This document shows, piece by piece, positions 28,301 to 36,255 of a stretch of 55,979 nt of DNA (position 1 is the stretch's first letter; the number at the start of each line of letters is the position of its first letter). This stretch comes from JBJKSO01 sp046703825. GTDB lineage: Bacteria > Chloroflexota > Dormibacteria > Aeolococcales > Bog-877. The position numbers were made by a program, and so were the translations under genes. The stretch spans positions 1 to 55,979 of the forward strand of contig JBJKSO010000022.1 of NCBI GenBank assembly GCA_046703825.1, written 5' to 3'. The notes below the pieces were generated by a model. That model searched no databases, was not told the DNA's origin, and saw only the letters and a program-made list of their open reading frames with translations.

Positions 28301-28957
28301 GACGCCAAGCTCTCGGATCTGTCCACCCTGGAAGGCCGGCTGGTGCAGGTGGGTGGCTCGCTGCGGGAGTGCCGGCGCGTGCGCAACCGGCGCGGCGACT
28401 CGATGGCCTTCGGCCAGCTGGAGGACCTTTCCGGGGTCTGCGAGCTGGTGATTTTTCCCTCGATCTTCCAGCAGGCCGAGGAGCTGCTGCAGCCGGACGC
28501 TGTGCTGGTGGTGCGGGGGCGCGTTGAGGTCGGTGCCCGCGCCGACACCAACGGGAACGGCCGGCGACCGCTGGAAGGTGATGAGCTGGGGGACACGGCC
28601 GTCGACGAACCCGAAGAGACCCGGATCATCGCCGAGGCTGTCTTCGCGCTCGACGATCGGCAACTCGACGACTGGCGCGCCCCCCGGGTCGTCCACATCC
28701 GCATCTCCGATCCGACTGAAGAGCGGCTTGCCGATCTCGCCCAGCTGCTCCGCGCCCATCCGGGGGATTCACCGGTGAACCTCCACTTGCGCGACTTTGA
28801 GGGCGACCACGAGCTAAACCTCGGCCCCCAGTTTCAGGTCAGCGCCACCGCCGAGCTGAGCCTGCAGCTGGTGGCGATGTTTGGCGACGGAGCCTACCGG
28901 GAGGCTGTGATCCGACAGTCGGTGAAGCCCCGCAGGCGGGCGGCGGTGTCGAGCTAG
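25337..28957 (+). CDS. dnaE: DNA polymerase III alpha subunit DnaE
   Basis: 1206 residues, replicative polymerase of the DnaE1 type. Residues ~1-280 are a PHP domain with apparently intact metal ligands (FVHLHNHSEYSLLDG, AITDHGV, LSGCIGGEV, TNDSHYV), which in such enzymes can give proofreading. The polymerase core follows, with PDIDIDFD catalytic Asp residues near 395-402, then KMDFLGLENLTILEE, YGFNKAHAVAYGLISYQTA, helix-hairpin-helix repeats and an OB fold (FGQLEDLSGVCELVIFPS). ATG start; a 250-base spacer with several hairpins precedes it. No dnaQ-like exonuclease is seen nearby. Confidence 0.97.
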   Translation: MTPEFVHLHNHSEYSLLDGASRVQALVERARELGQTSIAITDHGVLASGIEFYDAATAAGLNPIIGCEVYVAARSRLQKEGPVDRDPSHLVLLARDRVGYANLVRLVSAAHLEGFYYKPRIDRELLSQYAEGLIGLSGCIGGEVPQRLLAGDAAGARELALEYGRILGTDSFFLELQDHGMEEERRVREGLIQLARETGLPLVATNDSHYVDQDDAEAHDVLLCIQTASRLDDPRRMRFSGAHFYLTSAEEMAAKFSYCLEAVGNSAAIAARCSFQPPLDLRLLPRYEVPDGSEPGAYLRRTAAAGLRQRLGGADPPDAYQQRLDYELSVIEETGFTAYFLIVWDFTRAGREQGVKIGPGRGSAAGSVVAWALGITNVDPIAYGLIFERFLNPERVSMPDIDIDFDVVGRTRVIDYVTRKYGSDRVAQIVTYGTMAARAALRDVGRVLSVPLSDVDRLAKLVPVRPGMTLDQALQESRELRELYEVEGWARQVVDTARRLEGICRNAGTHAAGVVIAPGPLTDFVPLQRSVSNREAVITQFDMTGVQRIGLLKMDFLGLENLTILEETLDNIALTSGVRLDLDRLPLDDRPTYELLARGDTLGVFQMEQQGGRRIVMDMKPQNLDDMAVAVALNRPGVIEGGATDIYMKRRRGEEATTYMLPELEPVLSETHGVILYQDQVMQIANVVAGFSLGAADVLRAAMGKKDKSKMAAQRERFIDGATARGVAEATAGELFDFMAYFAGYGFNKAHAVAYGLISYQTAYFKANYPLEYMAALLNSKAGDFDRLKLAIQDAQARGIVVHPPDLNRSRVDFAVVAEERARRRRGGSAGQIIYGLQHIKNVGEGAARAIVAEREGEGPYRSLVDLCLRLRGRELNRRVLEALIRCGACDGLGSRELLLIELDQAIRRADQIARERDSGQIPLFEVEGGAAAETVAANDDGAPAVRPLQELSEEARRERLAWERDLLGIYLTEHPLQRAAAVLAKRTDAKLSDLSTLEGRLVQVGGSLRECRRVRNRRGDSMAFGQLEDLSGVCELVIFPSIFQQAEELLQPDAVLVVRGRVEVGARADTNGNGRRPLEGDELGDTAVDEPEETRIIAEAVFALDDRQLDDWRAPRVVHIRISDPTEERLADLAQLLRAHPGDSPVNLHLRDFEGDHELNLGPQFQVSATAELSLQLVAMFGDGAYREAVIRQSVKPRRRAAVSS

Positions 28958-29517
28958 CCGATACCGCTCTGGATGGCTGGGAAGAGGAACTGGGCGAGTC
29001 CCACGTAAACCACCAAGACCAGGCCAAAACCAAGCACCGCTGCGACTTCAACGCGACTTCCCAGGGTCCTTCTGATCGGGTAGACGATGGTGTCGGTGAT
29101 GCTGCCCACCGCGGACACAAACGGGTGCCAGGGGTCGGCGTGCAGAAAGCCGATCAGGACTCGGATCAGCATCAGCACCAGCATTACCAAGAGCACCGCA
29201 TCGATGAAGCTGAACGCCACCCCCACTACCGCGCCTACGGGATTTACGAATGCAGCGGAGGCCAGCTGCTGGAGCGCCTCGGCCACGGCATAGACGATGA
29301 CCATGGCCAGAACGGGGGAGAAGTCCACGCCTGCCAGCGTGGGAAGCACTCGGCGCAGGGGACGGATCACCGGCAGGACCAGTCGATCCAGCAGCCTGCC
29401 CACGGTGCTGGCGCTTCCCCCCGGGAAGAAGGTGAGGAAAGCCCAAACCAGGATGCAGAGGGCGTAGAGGTCGAGCACGGTGGCCAGGTCGTTGACCAGG
29501 CGGACTGCCAAATTCAC
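28954..29517 (-). CDS. YggT-family membrane protein, two tandem YggT repeats
   Basis: 187 residues, leftward. Two copies of the YggT domain: residues ~1-90 (LYALCILVWAFLTFFPGG, LPVIRPLRRVLPTLAGVDFS) and ~95-187 (LVLMLIRVLIGFL, YPIRRTLGSRVEVAAVLGF). Each has two hydrophobic segments around a P-I-R-R motif, giving about four membrane spans. YggT proteins are linked to cell division, wall maintenance or osmotic response, without a defined biochemical role. Its stop codon overlaps that of dnaE. The GTG start is 6 bases after a perfect TATACT, with no Shine-Dalgarno. Confidence 0.85.
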   Translation of the reverse strand: MNLAVRLVNDLATVLDLYALCILVWAFLTFFPGGSASTVGRLLDRLVLPVIRPLRRVLPTLAGVDFSPVLAMVIVYAVAEALQQLASAAFVNPVGAVVGVAFSFIDAVLLVMLVLMLIRVLIGFLHADPWHPFVSAVGSITDTIVYPIRRTLGSRVEVAAVLGFGLVLVVYVGLAQFLFPAIQSGIG

Positions 29518-29523
29518 GTTTGG

Positions 29524-29529
29524 AGTATA
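29524..29529 (-). promoter_or_regulatory. -10 element of a leaderless YggT transcript
   Basis: TATACT on the minus strand, exactly 6 bases before the GTG of the YggT gene at 29517. Expected transcription start is the start codon itself. -35 not clear. Confidence 0.55.
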
Positions 29530-29871
29530 GATCTGGTTTAGATCGGACCCACCGGCGCCGGCCCGCGTGGAGGTTGGGGAAGCGTGCCGCGAAGTGCGTC
29601 ACCTCCGGCGCGGCTTTCAGGCCGAGACTACAACAGACGAGGACCGCCTCGCGTCAGCGTTTGTCGCCTCGTCGTCGAATCTCGCTCGCGGCGGGGTGAA
29701 CCGCGCCCGGGTTAAACCATGGCCAAGATGCTCCGGGGGCGGCTTGCCCTGAGTTCGGCGGCGACTGCACGTAACCCCATGCCAGTCGCGGACTCTGCTT
29801 ACCTGGGACGGTCAGTTTCCGGACGCCCGGAGCGCCGTGCGGGGATTCGGGACGAACCGGGGCCCAGAACC
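29530..29871. other. Intergenic region without a clear gene
   Basis: About 340 bases between the leftward SCO1-like gene and the promoter of the YggT gene. Open frames on both strands are short and lack motifs. I see no terminator with a U-tract, although the SCO1-like transcript should end here. Confidence 0.4.
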
Positions 29872-30651
29872 CTACCGCGCCAGGAGGTCTTTTGCGACTG
29901 TAGCGATGCCATGACCCCACGCCGTGATTTGTCCGGCTGGCAGGTAAGCGACCCCGGCTTTGGTGTGGTCAGCAGTTGGCGATGCGAGGTACCGCTCGTG
30001 ACCGTGAGGTCCTATGAAGTACACCACTGACGTGTGAACCACATCTCCGGTCGTGCGGGCTGTGCCCACGTCGATCGAGTAGCTGGACCATACGGCTCTC
30101 AGGCTCCGAAAGGTGCCAGTAAAGAAGTGCCAGGTGGATATGGTGTCGAGATGATGGGCGGTGGAAAATGCCGCGACGTCACTCACTGCCGCGTAGTAGC
30201 GGTTCACGTTCACGGCCATGAAAACCACCTGGTTCGCCTTCGAACCGAGGTCGCGCGCGGCATCGACAAATTCCTGTGAGACGAGTGGGCATATGTCGGT
30301 GCAGTGCGGATCCATGAACTCGAGCACAATTGGCCGGTTCCGGAAGTCCGAAAGGGCGAACGAGTGTCCAAACTGGTCGGTGAGGGTGAAGCCGGGGGCG
30401 ATGTGTCCGGGCAGGGGGGTCAGCCCCATCAGGTTGGCGACCCCGGTCGACACGTTGGCCGGTAGGCCGCTCACACGCAAGGAACCGGGACCGGCTGGGG
30501 TGGCCCTGGGCCTGAAGATCATGACGGCGCCTACAAATAGAACCGTCACCAACAGCACGACGAGGACGCCAAGGACGGTTGTGCGCCGTGCGCCTGTCCG
30601 GTTCGCGACAGTCCGGGTCGATCGGTCCGGCGCGAGATGCGGCAGGCTCAT
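29872..30651 (-). CDS. SCO1/SenC-family copper chaperone-like protein
   Basis: 259 residues, leftward. Residues 25-46 form a membrane anchor (TTVLGVLVVLLVTVLFVGA), so the thioredoxin-fold domain is outside the membrane. The Cu-binding set is present: C117 and C121 in PHCTDICP (C-x3-C-P) and H206 in VVHTSVVYFIGPHG. SCO proteins deliver copper to the CuA site of cytochrome oxidase or reduce its cysteines; no oxidase or copper gene is in the window. The gene and its surroundings have clearly lower GC and weaker third-position bias than neighbours, which suggests transfer. AGGAG lies about ten bases before the ATG. Confidence 0.88.
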   Translation of the reverse strand: MSLPHLAPDRSTRTVANRTGARRTTVLGVLVVLLVTVLFVGAVMIFRPRATPAGPGSLRVSGLPANVSTGVANLMGLTPLPGHIAPGFTLTDQFGHSFALSDFRNRPIVLEFMDPHCTDICPLVSQEFVDAARDLGSKANQVVFMAVNVNRYYAAVSDVAAFSTAHHLDTISTWHFFTGTFRSLRAVWSSYSIDVGTARTTGDVVHTSVVYFIGPHGHERYLASPTADHTKAGVAYLPAGQITAWGHGIATVAKDLLAR

Positions 30652-31140
30652 GAGGTCTGTTCTCCTGCTGAATCACATCGCATCGACGGGCGGCCAGCGT
30701 CCCTTCGCGCGGGCGGCGATCCCACACTGACCGAGTGACCCCGATAGCCTAGCAGGGGCTTTTGGAGCAGCGGTTGGCGCCCGCGCCTCTGGGATCCGCC
30801 CGTCCGACTCGTTGGCGAGCCTTGCCAGCGGCCGCGGCGGGGCGTTTGGCGCCCGGCGTGGTGCCAGCTGGCCCGGGAGTGCCGGTGCGCCGTCGCCCAG
30901 CGACCATCCAAAGGCCGGCCGGGCCGGTCGGATCAAGACCCCCGGCCAGAGATGCTGGCCGGCGCCGTCCCCAAGAGCTATACCGGCGAGGGCAGCTGGC
31001 GCCGACTTCCGTTCAGAAGTCCGCCCGGCCACGGGGGAGTCGATGGCCAACACGCTGCCGCCAAGGCCTGCAGGGTGCCTTCGTGGCTGCATGCGCCCAC
31101 CGTCGGCCGTGGAGCAAAGACGGAAGGTGCCCTTGGAGAG
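30652..31140. other. Region with no confident gene
   Basis: About 490 bases. A 139-codon minus-strand frame (31092 to 30673) runs in the direction of the SCO1-like gene, but it is Pro/Ala/Arg-rich, has no motif and only a weak ribosome binding site. I do not call it. Possibly a decayed gene. Confidence 0.4.
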
Positions 31141-31320
31141 CTATGGGCGGAGCAGCACCGCAGTGCGGGGGGCCCGGGGCTCATCCAGTTCAACTATTAG
31201 GATCTCAGCCGCGGCGGCGTCGATGTCGTCCGGATCTGATGACGAAGTCGGCACCGTACGGCCCGACTCTTCTTCGCCAAACCCAAGGTCCGATCGGCTG
31301 GCACCGCTGACTAGGCGCAT
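31141..31320 (-). CDS. Small acidic ORF, 59 residues, unknown
   Basis: Leftward ATG at 31320 with GGAG five bases upstream, ending TAG at 31141-31143. The product is acidic in its middle (SSSDPDDIDAAAAEILIVEL) and ends DEPRAPRTAVLLRP. The ribosome binding site spacing and the sensible amphipathic composition suggest a real small protein. It lies downstream of tRNA-Leu on the same strand and about 490 bases upstream of the SCO1-like gene. No family recognised. Confidence 0.4.
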   Translation of the reverse strand: MRLVSGASRSDLGFGEEESGRTVPTSSSDPDDIDAAAAEILIVELDEPRAPRTAVLLRP

Positions 31321-31554
31321 GTCATCTCCGTTGGTTGAGCTTCCGCTCCGTCTTGCAGCGACGTGTCGGGGCGATCAACGGTACATACGCTGAACCTGGC
31401 GAGGCCCGCCCGCCTGCGAGCAATTACTCAAGGCGCTACCCGCAATATCCCTGCCGGAGGTCGGGGCTACCCCGTCCGCGGAAACCCGCTCGTGACACCA
31501 GCGCGCTGTCTGGAGTCGGGCCGATGTGACTGAAGGCCTTACCCGGCCTGGATA

Positions 31555-31640
31555 TGGTGCCAGCAGTGGGAGTCGAACCCACACGAGCTTGCGCTCAACG
31601 GTTTTTGAGACCGCCGCGTCTGCCATTCCGCCATGCTGGC
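31555..31640 (-). tRNA. tRNA-Leu (anticodon CAA)
   Basis: An 86-nt cloverleaf with encoded CCA. Acceptor stem GCCAGCA/TGCTGGC, anticodon loop CTCAAAA with CAA at 31607-31605 (reads UUG), a long variable arm GAGC-GCAA-GCTC typical of class II tRNALeu, and T-arm GTGGG-TTCGACT-CCCAC. Single gene, not in a cluster. Confidence 0.97.
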
Positions 31641-32052
31641 TGCGGCTCGCAAATCACACCGCTTACCGGAGTGTGCAAGATCGGAACTCAAGGTTGGCAC
31701 CACTTTGGTCGTCCGCCGGAGGCGCGGTTCGCTGAACGCTGCCGTGGGGAGCGGGTCGCTGACCAGGTGACCGCATTGGTGCCCCGAACAAGGATTCGGG
31801 CGGTGAGCCGCTCCGGCCACCGCCCCGTCGGGTGCTTCCAGCCCCGGCCGGCCGCCGGGGTCTTGCCACTGGTGCTGGCCTCACGCTCGGCGGAGCGTGG
31901 CTCTCAATCAAGCTCACCATTTACGGCTCAAGAGTATGAGCAGTTGGCCGTCCCGGCTCCCAGGCCGAGAGCCGCCCGGCCCGAGCAGAGGTCGATCATT
32001 CCGGTGAGGTGGCTGCAAGTATGAGCGGACGCTCACCCGCCATCCTGGCGAG
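31641..32052. other. Intergenic region with one hairpin
   Basis: About 410 bases between tRNA-Leu and the bifunctional nuclease gene. It should hold the tRNA promoter, but no strong -35/-10 pair is visible. A perfect hairpin CACGCTC-GGCG-GAGCGTG (31882-31899) lies downstream of the leftward nuclease gene and may end its transcript; it has no U-tract. Confidence 0.45.
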
Positions 32053-32544
32053 CTAGGAGGTCGGGTCGTCCAGGTCGGGGAGATTCATCGAATTGACCAT
32101 CTGCTGGAAAACCTGCAGCCGGCTGTCGTCGACCTGGGTCTCCGGCAGCACCGCGGCCTGGTCAAGGACCTCCTTGGCGACGAATATGGGCGACTCCACC
32201 CGAACGGCCAGAGCGATGGCGTCGCTGGAGCGTGAGTCGAACACAACCTCGCGCTCTCCGTACGTGCCGACGATGCGTGCGTGGAAGGTGTCGTTCTTCA
32301 GTTCTGAGACCACCACCCGGGTGACCCGGACGCCGAGCTTGGTCAGCATGTTGACCATCAGGTCGTGGGTCACGGGGCGCTCCGGGTTGACGCCCGAGAT
32401 CTTGAGCGCGATGGCGTTGGCCTCGGCCATGCCGACCCATATGGGCAGGAAACGTTCCGAATCCTTCTGCTTCAGCACCACCACGTGCTGACCGCTGGGC
32501 ATGTGGACCCGGATGCTGTCCACCGACATCTCGATCAGATCCAT
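32053..32544 (-). CDS. Bifunctional nuclease family protein (DUF151)
   Basis: 163 residues from ATG 32544; the frame is open to 32685, but the extra N-terminus looks non-coding and the family starts at MDLIEMSVDSIRV. Members of this family (PF02577) have been reported to cleave DNA and RNA. Conserved blocks are VVVLKQKDSERFLPIWVGMAEANAIAL, RPVTHDLMVNML, VVVSELKNDTFHARI and SSDAIALAVRVESPIFV. Divergent from the methyltransferase gene. Confidence 0.88.
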   Translation of the reverse strand: MDLIEMSVDSIRVHMPSGQHVVVLKQKDSERFLPIWVGMAEANAIALKISGVNPERPVTHDLMVNMLTKLGVRVTRVVVSELKNDTFHARIVGTYGEREVVFDSRSSDAIALAVRVESPIFVAKEVLDQAAVLPETQVDDSRLQVFQQMVNSMNLPDLDDPTS

Positions 32545-32716
32545 CCTGCTGGCCACCTCGCTGTCCCAATCGGCCCCGGTCCGGTCCGCCGCGAGTCTGG
32601 CCGGAGGGCAGGTCGCCGGGAGTTCTCGATGTCGGCCCCATGATACCCGGGGTCGGAAGGAGGGCCCGCTGGTTGAGCGCGACAAAGGCTCCCCCTCGAG
32701 CCGCGAGGATGCATGT

Positions 32717-33478
32717 GTGGCGAAGGAGCAGCGTCTGGTCTTCGGCGAGGTGGCGGAGGCCTATGACCGTCACCGGCCCGGCTACCCGGACCAGGCCTTT
32801 GACGACATCCTCGGCTGGGGCGGGCTTGAGCCCGGGTCCGAGGTGGTGGAGGTGGGTGCGGGAACCGGTCGGGCCACCGTCCAGCTGGCACGTCGCGGTC
32901 TCGCGGTGGTGGCGATTGAGCCGCACCCGGCGATGGCGGCGCTGGCGCGCGCCAAACAGCCTCCCCCGCGAGAGGTGGTGGAGACCACTTTCGAGGACTG
33001 GCGTGCCCCAAGGCATCGGTTTGCGGCCCTGATCTCGGCCCAGGCCTGGCACTGGGTAGACCCTCAGATCGCCTACCCCAAGGCGCGAGCCCTGCTGAGC
33101 CCGGACGGCCTGCTGGCGCTGATGTGGAACTGGCCTCAGACCGACGGACCGGTGGGTGAGGAGCTTGACGCCGTCTACCGGCGACTACTGCCCCACCTGG
33201 CCGCGGGTGCACCTGGCTCGACTCAACCGGATTGGCGAGCTCAGATCGAAGGGTCGGGGCAGTTCGGGCAGGTGGAGCTGCGGCGGTACGACTGGAGCGC
33301 CACCTACAGCACCCAGGATTACCTCGGGCTGCTGAGGACCCAGTCGGACCACCGCATGCTCGAGCCCCGGGTCGCGGATGGCTTGTTCGCGGAGGTGGCG
33401 GCGGTGCTGGCCGGGCATGGCGACCGCTACCAAGTCCCCTACCGGACTCTGCTCTACCTAGCCCGTCCGCGACCCTGA
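32717..33478 (+). CDS. Class I SAM-dependent methyltransferase
   Basis: 253 residues from GTG 32717 with GAGG eight bases upstream; the frame is open further upstream but reads nonsense there. FGEVAEAYDRHRPGYP and the SAM-binding VVEVGAGTGRATVQLA, followed by AIEPHPAMAALAR, are the Methyltransf_11-type core. ISAQAWHWVDP and the C-terminal YRTLLYLARPRP fit a widespread small-molecule methyltransferase group. Substrate unknown. It precedes polA by about 35 bases. Confidence 0.87.
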   Translation: MAKEQRLVFGEVAEAYDRHRPGYPDQAFDDILGWGGLEPGSEVVEVGAGTGRATVQLARRGLAVVAIEPHPAMAALARAKQPPPREVVETTFEDWRAPRHRFAALISAQAWHWVDPQIAYPKARALLSPDGLLALMWNWPQTDGPVGEELDAVYRRLLPHLAAGAPGSTQPDWRAQIEGSGQFGQVELRRYDWSATYSTQDYLGLLRTQSDHRMLEPRVADGLFAEVAAVLAGHGDRYQVPYRTLLYLARPRP

Positions 33479-33500
33479 CCGAAGGACCAGGCGGTCTGCC

Positions 33501-33506
33501 GATAAT
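33501..33506 (+). promoter_or_regulatory. Candidate -10 of a leaderless polA transcript
   Basis: GATAAT lies 7 bases before ATG 33514. An ATG at 33505 overlaps it and is in frame, but could not be used by a transcript started from this -10. CTGACC at 33475-33480 is a weak -35 at 20 bases. Confidence 0.4.
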
Positions 33507-33513
33507 GGCCCGG

Positions 33514-36249
33514 ATGGCAGTCTCCACTACGGATCAGGAGGCCATCTCGGCCCCTACCCGGCTGCTCCTCATCGACGGCCACGGGCTGGTGTTCCGGGCC
33601 TATCACGCGCTCCCCGAGATGACCAACCGGCGGGGTGAGGCGATCCGGGTCGCCTACGGCTACACCTCCATGCTGCTGCTTGCGCTCACGGGGCGGTTCG
33701 ACTGCGCCGTGGCCGCCTTCGACCCTCCCGGGCCTACCTTTCGCGACCACAAGCTGGCCACCTACAAGGCAACTCGAGAGCCGATCCCCGAGGAGATCAG
33801 CGTCCAAGTCCCGGTCTGCCAGCGCATCACCCGTGCCCTCAACATCCCGGTGGTGGTCGTCCCCGGTTTCGAGGCGGACGATGTGCTCGGCACCCTGTCG
33901 GCGCAGGCGAGCCAAGCGGGGGTGGAGACCGTGATCTTGTCGGTCGACCTGGACCTGCTCCAGCTGGTGGACGAGCGCACCGTGGTGCAGATCACCCGGC
34001 GCAGCGAGGAGTCGGTCACCTACGACCTGGAGGCCGTCCGGCAACGCTTCGGCTTCGCCCCCCAACGCATCATCGACTTCAAGGCTCTGCGCGGGGATGC
34101 CAGCGACAACATCCCGGGAGTCCCCGGAGTGGGTGAGAAGACTGCCTGCACCTTGCTCCAGCGCCACGGCGACCTGGAGGGCGTGCTGGCCGCGGTCGAC
34201 TCCATGCCAGCTGGCCGGCTCAGGACCAACCTCGCCGAACACGCCTTCTCTGCCCGCCAAGGGCGCGAATTGGTGACCATTGTTCGCGACGTCCCGGGCG
34301 TCGAGCTGGAGCTCGACGCCTGCCGCATCAATCGCTACGACCGCGAAGGGGCGGCCCGGCTTCTGGAGGAGCTGGGGATTCCGAGCCTGGTCCGCCGCCT
34401 GCCATGGCCCGCTCAGGAGAGCCAGCTCGCCCCCGCGCTGCCGGCGGCCGAGGTCACGGTGGTGGACACGCCAGGAGGAGTGGCCGAGCTGGTGGCGCAA
34501 CTGCGCCACCAGCACGAACCTGTCTGCATCAGAGCCGCCTTCGACGAGCCGGCACGGCACGGGCGCATTCTGGGACTGGCCCTCTCCGTGGGCGCCGAGC
34601 GGGCCTGGTACGTCCCGATCGGAGCCGACGGCTTGGGCTGGGCGGCACTGGGCGATCTGGCGGAGTTGCTGGCGGACGCCGAGGTGGCCAAGGCCGGCTA
34701 CCAGCTCAAGGACGAGCTCCTGGCGCTGCACGGCAGCGGACAGGAGCTGAGAGGGATCACCTTCGACAGCGTGCTGGCCGCCTACCTGGCCGACTCCCGC
34801 GGCCGCAACCCCACCCTGGCCGCCCTGACCCGGGAGTGGGGCGGACCGCCGGCGCCCGACCCGGAGCTGCTGCTGGGTCGGGGGGTGAGTCGCCAGCAGC
34901 CGTCGGTACTGAGCCGCGACCAGCTCTCGCAGCTGTTCGGGCAGGAGGCCGCGTGCCTGGCGGGGGTCCGACCGGGACTCCAGGGCCGGCTCGACGAGCT
35001 GGGGGCGGAATCCCTGCTCCGCGAGGTGGAACTGCCGGTGGAGCGGGTACTTGCCGACATGGAGGCCACCGGGGTCCGGCTCGACCGTCAGCAGATGGAA
35101 GTGATGTCGGTGGAGATGAGCCAGCAAATCGCCGATTTGGAAGCGGAGATGTACCGCCTGGCCGGGCGGCAGTTCGCGCCAGGCTCGGCGATCCAGTTGG
35201 CGACGCTGCTGTACGACGAGTTAGGGCTCAAGAGCTCACGCCGCACCAAGACCGGGCGCTCTACCGACGCCCAAACCCTGGAGGCGCTGCGCGAGGAGCA
35301 TCCCCTGGTGGGGTTGGTCTTGGAGTGGCGCCAGCTGACCAAACTCAAGAGCACCTACGTGGACGCGCTGCCGGCGCTGGTCGACCCTGTGGACGGCCGG
35401 GTGCACACCAGCTTCAACCAAGCGGTGGCGGCGACCGGGCGGCTCTCCTCGAGCGACCCCAACCTGCAGAACATCCCCATCCGCACCGAGTTGGGCCGGC
35501 GCATCCGCGCGGCCTTCGTTCCCGCCGATGAGGGCTGGGTGCTGATCTCCGCCGACTACTCTCAAATCGAGCTGCGGGTGCTGGCGCATCTCAGCGGCGA
35601 ACCGGAGCTGCTCCATGCCTTCGCCAACAACCAGGACATCCACACCGATACCGCCGCTCGCGTCTTCGGGGTGGAGCCGGCGGCGGTCAACTCGGAGCAG
35701 CGCCGTATGGCCAAGGTCGTGAACTTCGGCATCCTCTACGGGCTTTCCAGCTTCGGGCTCAGCCGGGACCTGGGCATCCCTACCGACGTGGCGGAGCAGT
35801 TCATCACCCGCTACTTCGCAACCTACTCCAGGGTGAGGGAGTACCTGCAGCAGGTGAGGGAGGAGGCGCGCCGCCAGGGCTACGTCTCCACCATCCTCGG
35901 CCGCCGCCGCTACCTCACCGACATCAACTCGACCAATCGGCAGACACGGGAGGCCAACGAGCGGATGGCCATCAACATGCCCATCCAGGGCTCCGCGGCC
36001 GACATCATGAAGCTCGGAATGATTCGCACAGCAGCCGCGCTCCAAGAGAGCGGCTGCCGGGGCCGCCTGCTGCTCCAAGTCCATGATGAGCTGGTGTTCG
36101 AGGCGCCGCCCGACCAGTGCGAGCAGGTGGCCGGCATTGCCGCCAAGGGGATGTCGGAGGCGATCTCGCTCAGCGTGCCGCTCGTGGTGGACCTCAAGTC
36201 CGGGCCCAATTGGCGGGACCTGACCCGCTTGTTGGTCGCCGCGGCCTGA
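33514..36249 (+). CDS. polA: DNA polymerase I
   Basis: 911 residues from ATG 33514. Domains: 5'-3' flap exonuclease ~1-300 (LLLIDGHGLVFRAYHAL, PGFEADDVLGTL, LRGDASDNIPGVPGVGEKTA); a degenerate 3'-5' exonuclease-like domain ~310-490, lacking the D-x-E and N-x-x-x-D metal residues (IRAAFDEPARHGRILG, AGYQLKDELLAL), so no proofreading, as in Taq; and an intact polymerase domain (SADYSQIELRVLAHLSGE, RRMAKVVNFGILYGLSSFG, LLQVHDELVFE). Repair and Okazaki fragment processing. mutM follows six bases after the stop. Confidence 0.97.
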   Translation: MAVSTTDQEAISAPTRLLLIDGHGLVFRAYHALPEMTNRRGEAIRVAYGYTSMLLLALTGRFDCAVAAFDPPGPTFRDHKLATYKATREPIPEEISVQVPVCQRITRALNIPVVVVPGFEADDVLGTLSAQASQAGVETVILSVDLDLLQLVDERTVVQITRRSEESVTYDLEAVRQRFGFAPQRIIDFKALRGDASDNIPGVPGVGEKTACTLLQRHGDLEGVLAAVDSMPAGRLRTNLAEHAFSARQGRELVTIVRDVPGVELELDACRINRYDREGAARLLEELGIPSLVRRLPWPAQESQLAPALPAAEVTVVDTPGGVAELVAQLRHQHEPVCIRAAFDEPARHGRILGLALSVGAERAWYVPIGADGLGWAALGDLAELLADAEVAKAGYQLKDELLALHGSGQELRGITFDSVLAAYLADSRGRNPTLAALTREWGGPPAPDPELLLGRGVSRQQPSVLSRDQLSQLFGQEAACLAGVRPGLQGRLDELGAESLLREVELPVERVLADMEATGVRLDRQQMEVMSVEMSQQIADLEAEMYRLAGRQFAPGSAIQLATLLYDELGLKSSRRTKTGRSTDAQTLEALREEHPLVGLVLEWRQLTKLKSTYVDALPALVDPVDGRVHTSFNQAVAATGRLSSSDPNLQNIPIRTELGRRIRAAFVPADEGWVLISADYSQIELRVLAHLSGEPELLHAFANNQDIHTDTAARVFGVEPAAVNSEQRRMAKVVNFGILYGLSSFGLSRDLGIPTDVAEQFITRYFATYSRVREYLQQVREEARRQGYVSTILGRRRYLTDINSTNRQTREANERMAINMPIQGSAADIMKLGMIRTAAALQESGCRGRLLLQVHDELVFEAPPDQCEQVAGIAAKGMSEAISLSVPLVVDLKSGPNWRDLTRLLVAAA

Positions 36250-36255
36250 TCGCGC

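Noticed and set aside
29048..29602. 184-codon minus-strand frame starting upstream of the YggT gene with GGAG before GTG
   Set aside because: It runs out of frame through the well-supported YggT protein and reads as a shadow.
30673..31092. 139-codon minus-strand frame upstream of the SCO1-like gene
   Set aside because: Low-complexity Pro/Ala/Arg-rich, no motif, poor ribosome binding site. Possibly a relic.
30812..31393. 193-codon plus-strand frame
   Set aside because: Ser/Arg/Pro-rich, typical of a high-GC chance frame; overlaps a better small minus-strand ORF.
31554..32024. 156-codon plus-strand frame
   Set aside because: Antisense to tRNA-Leu over its first part; no other support.
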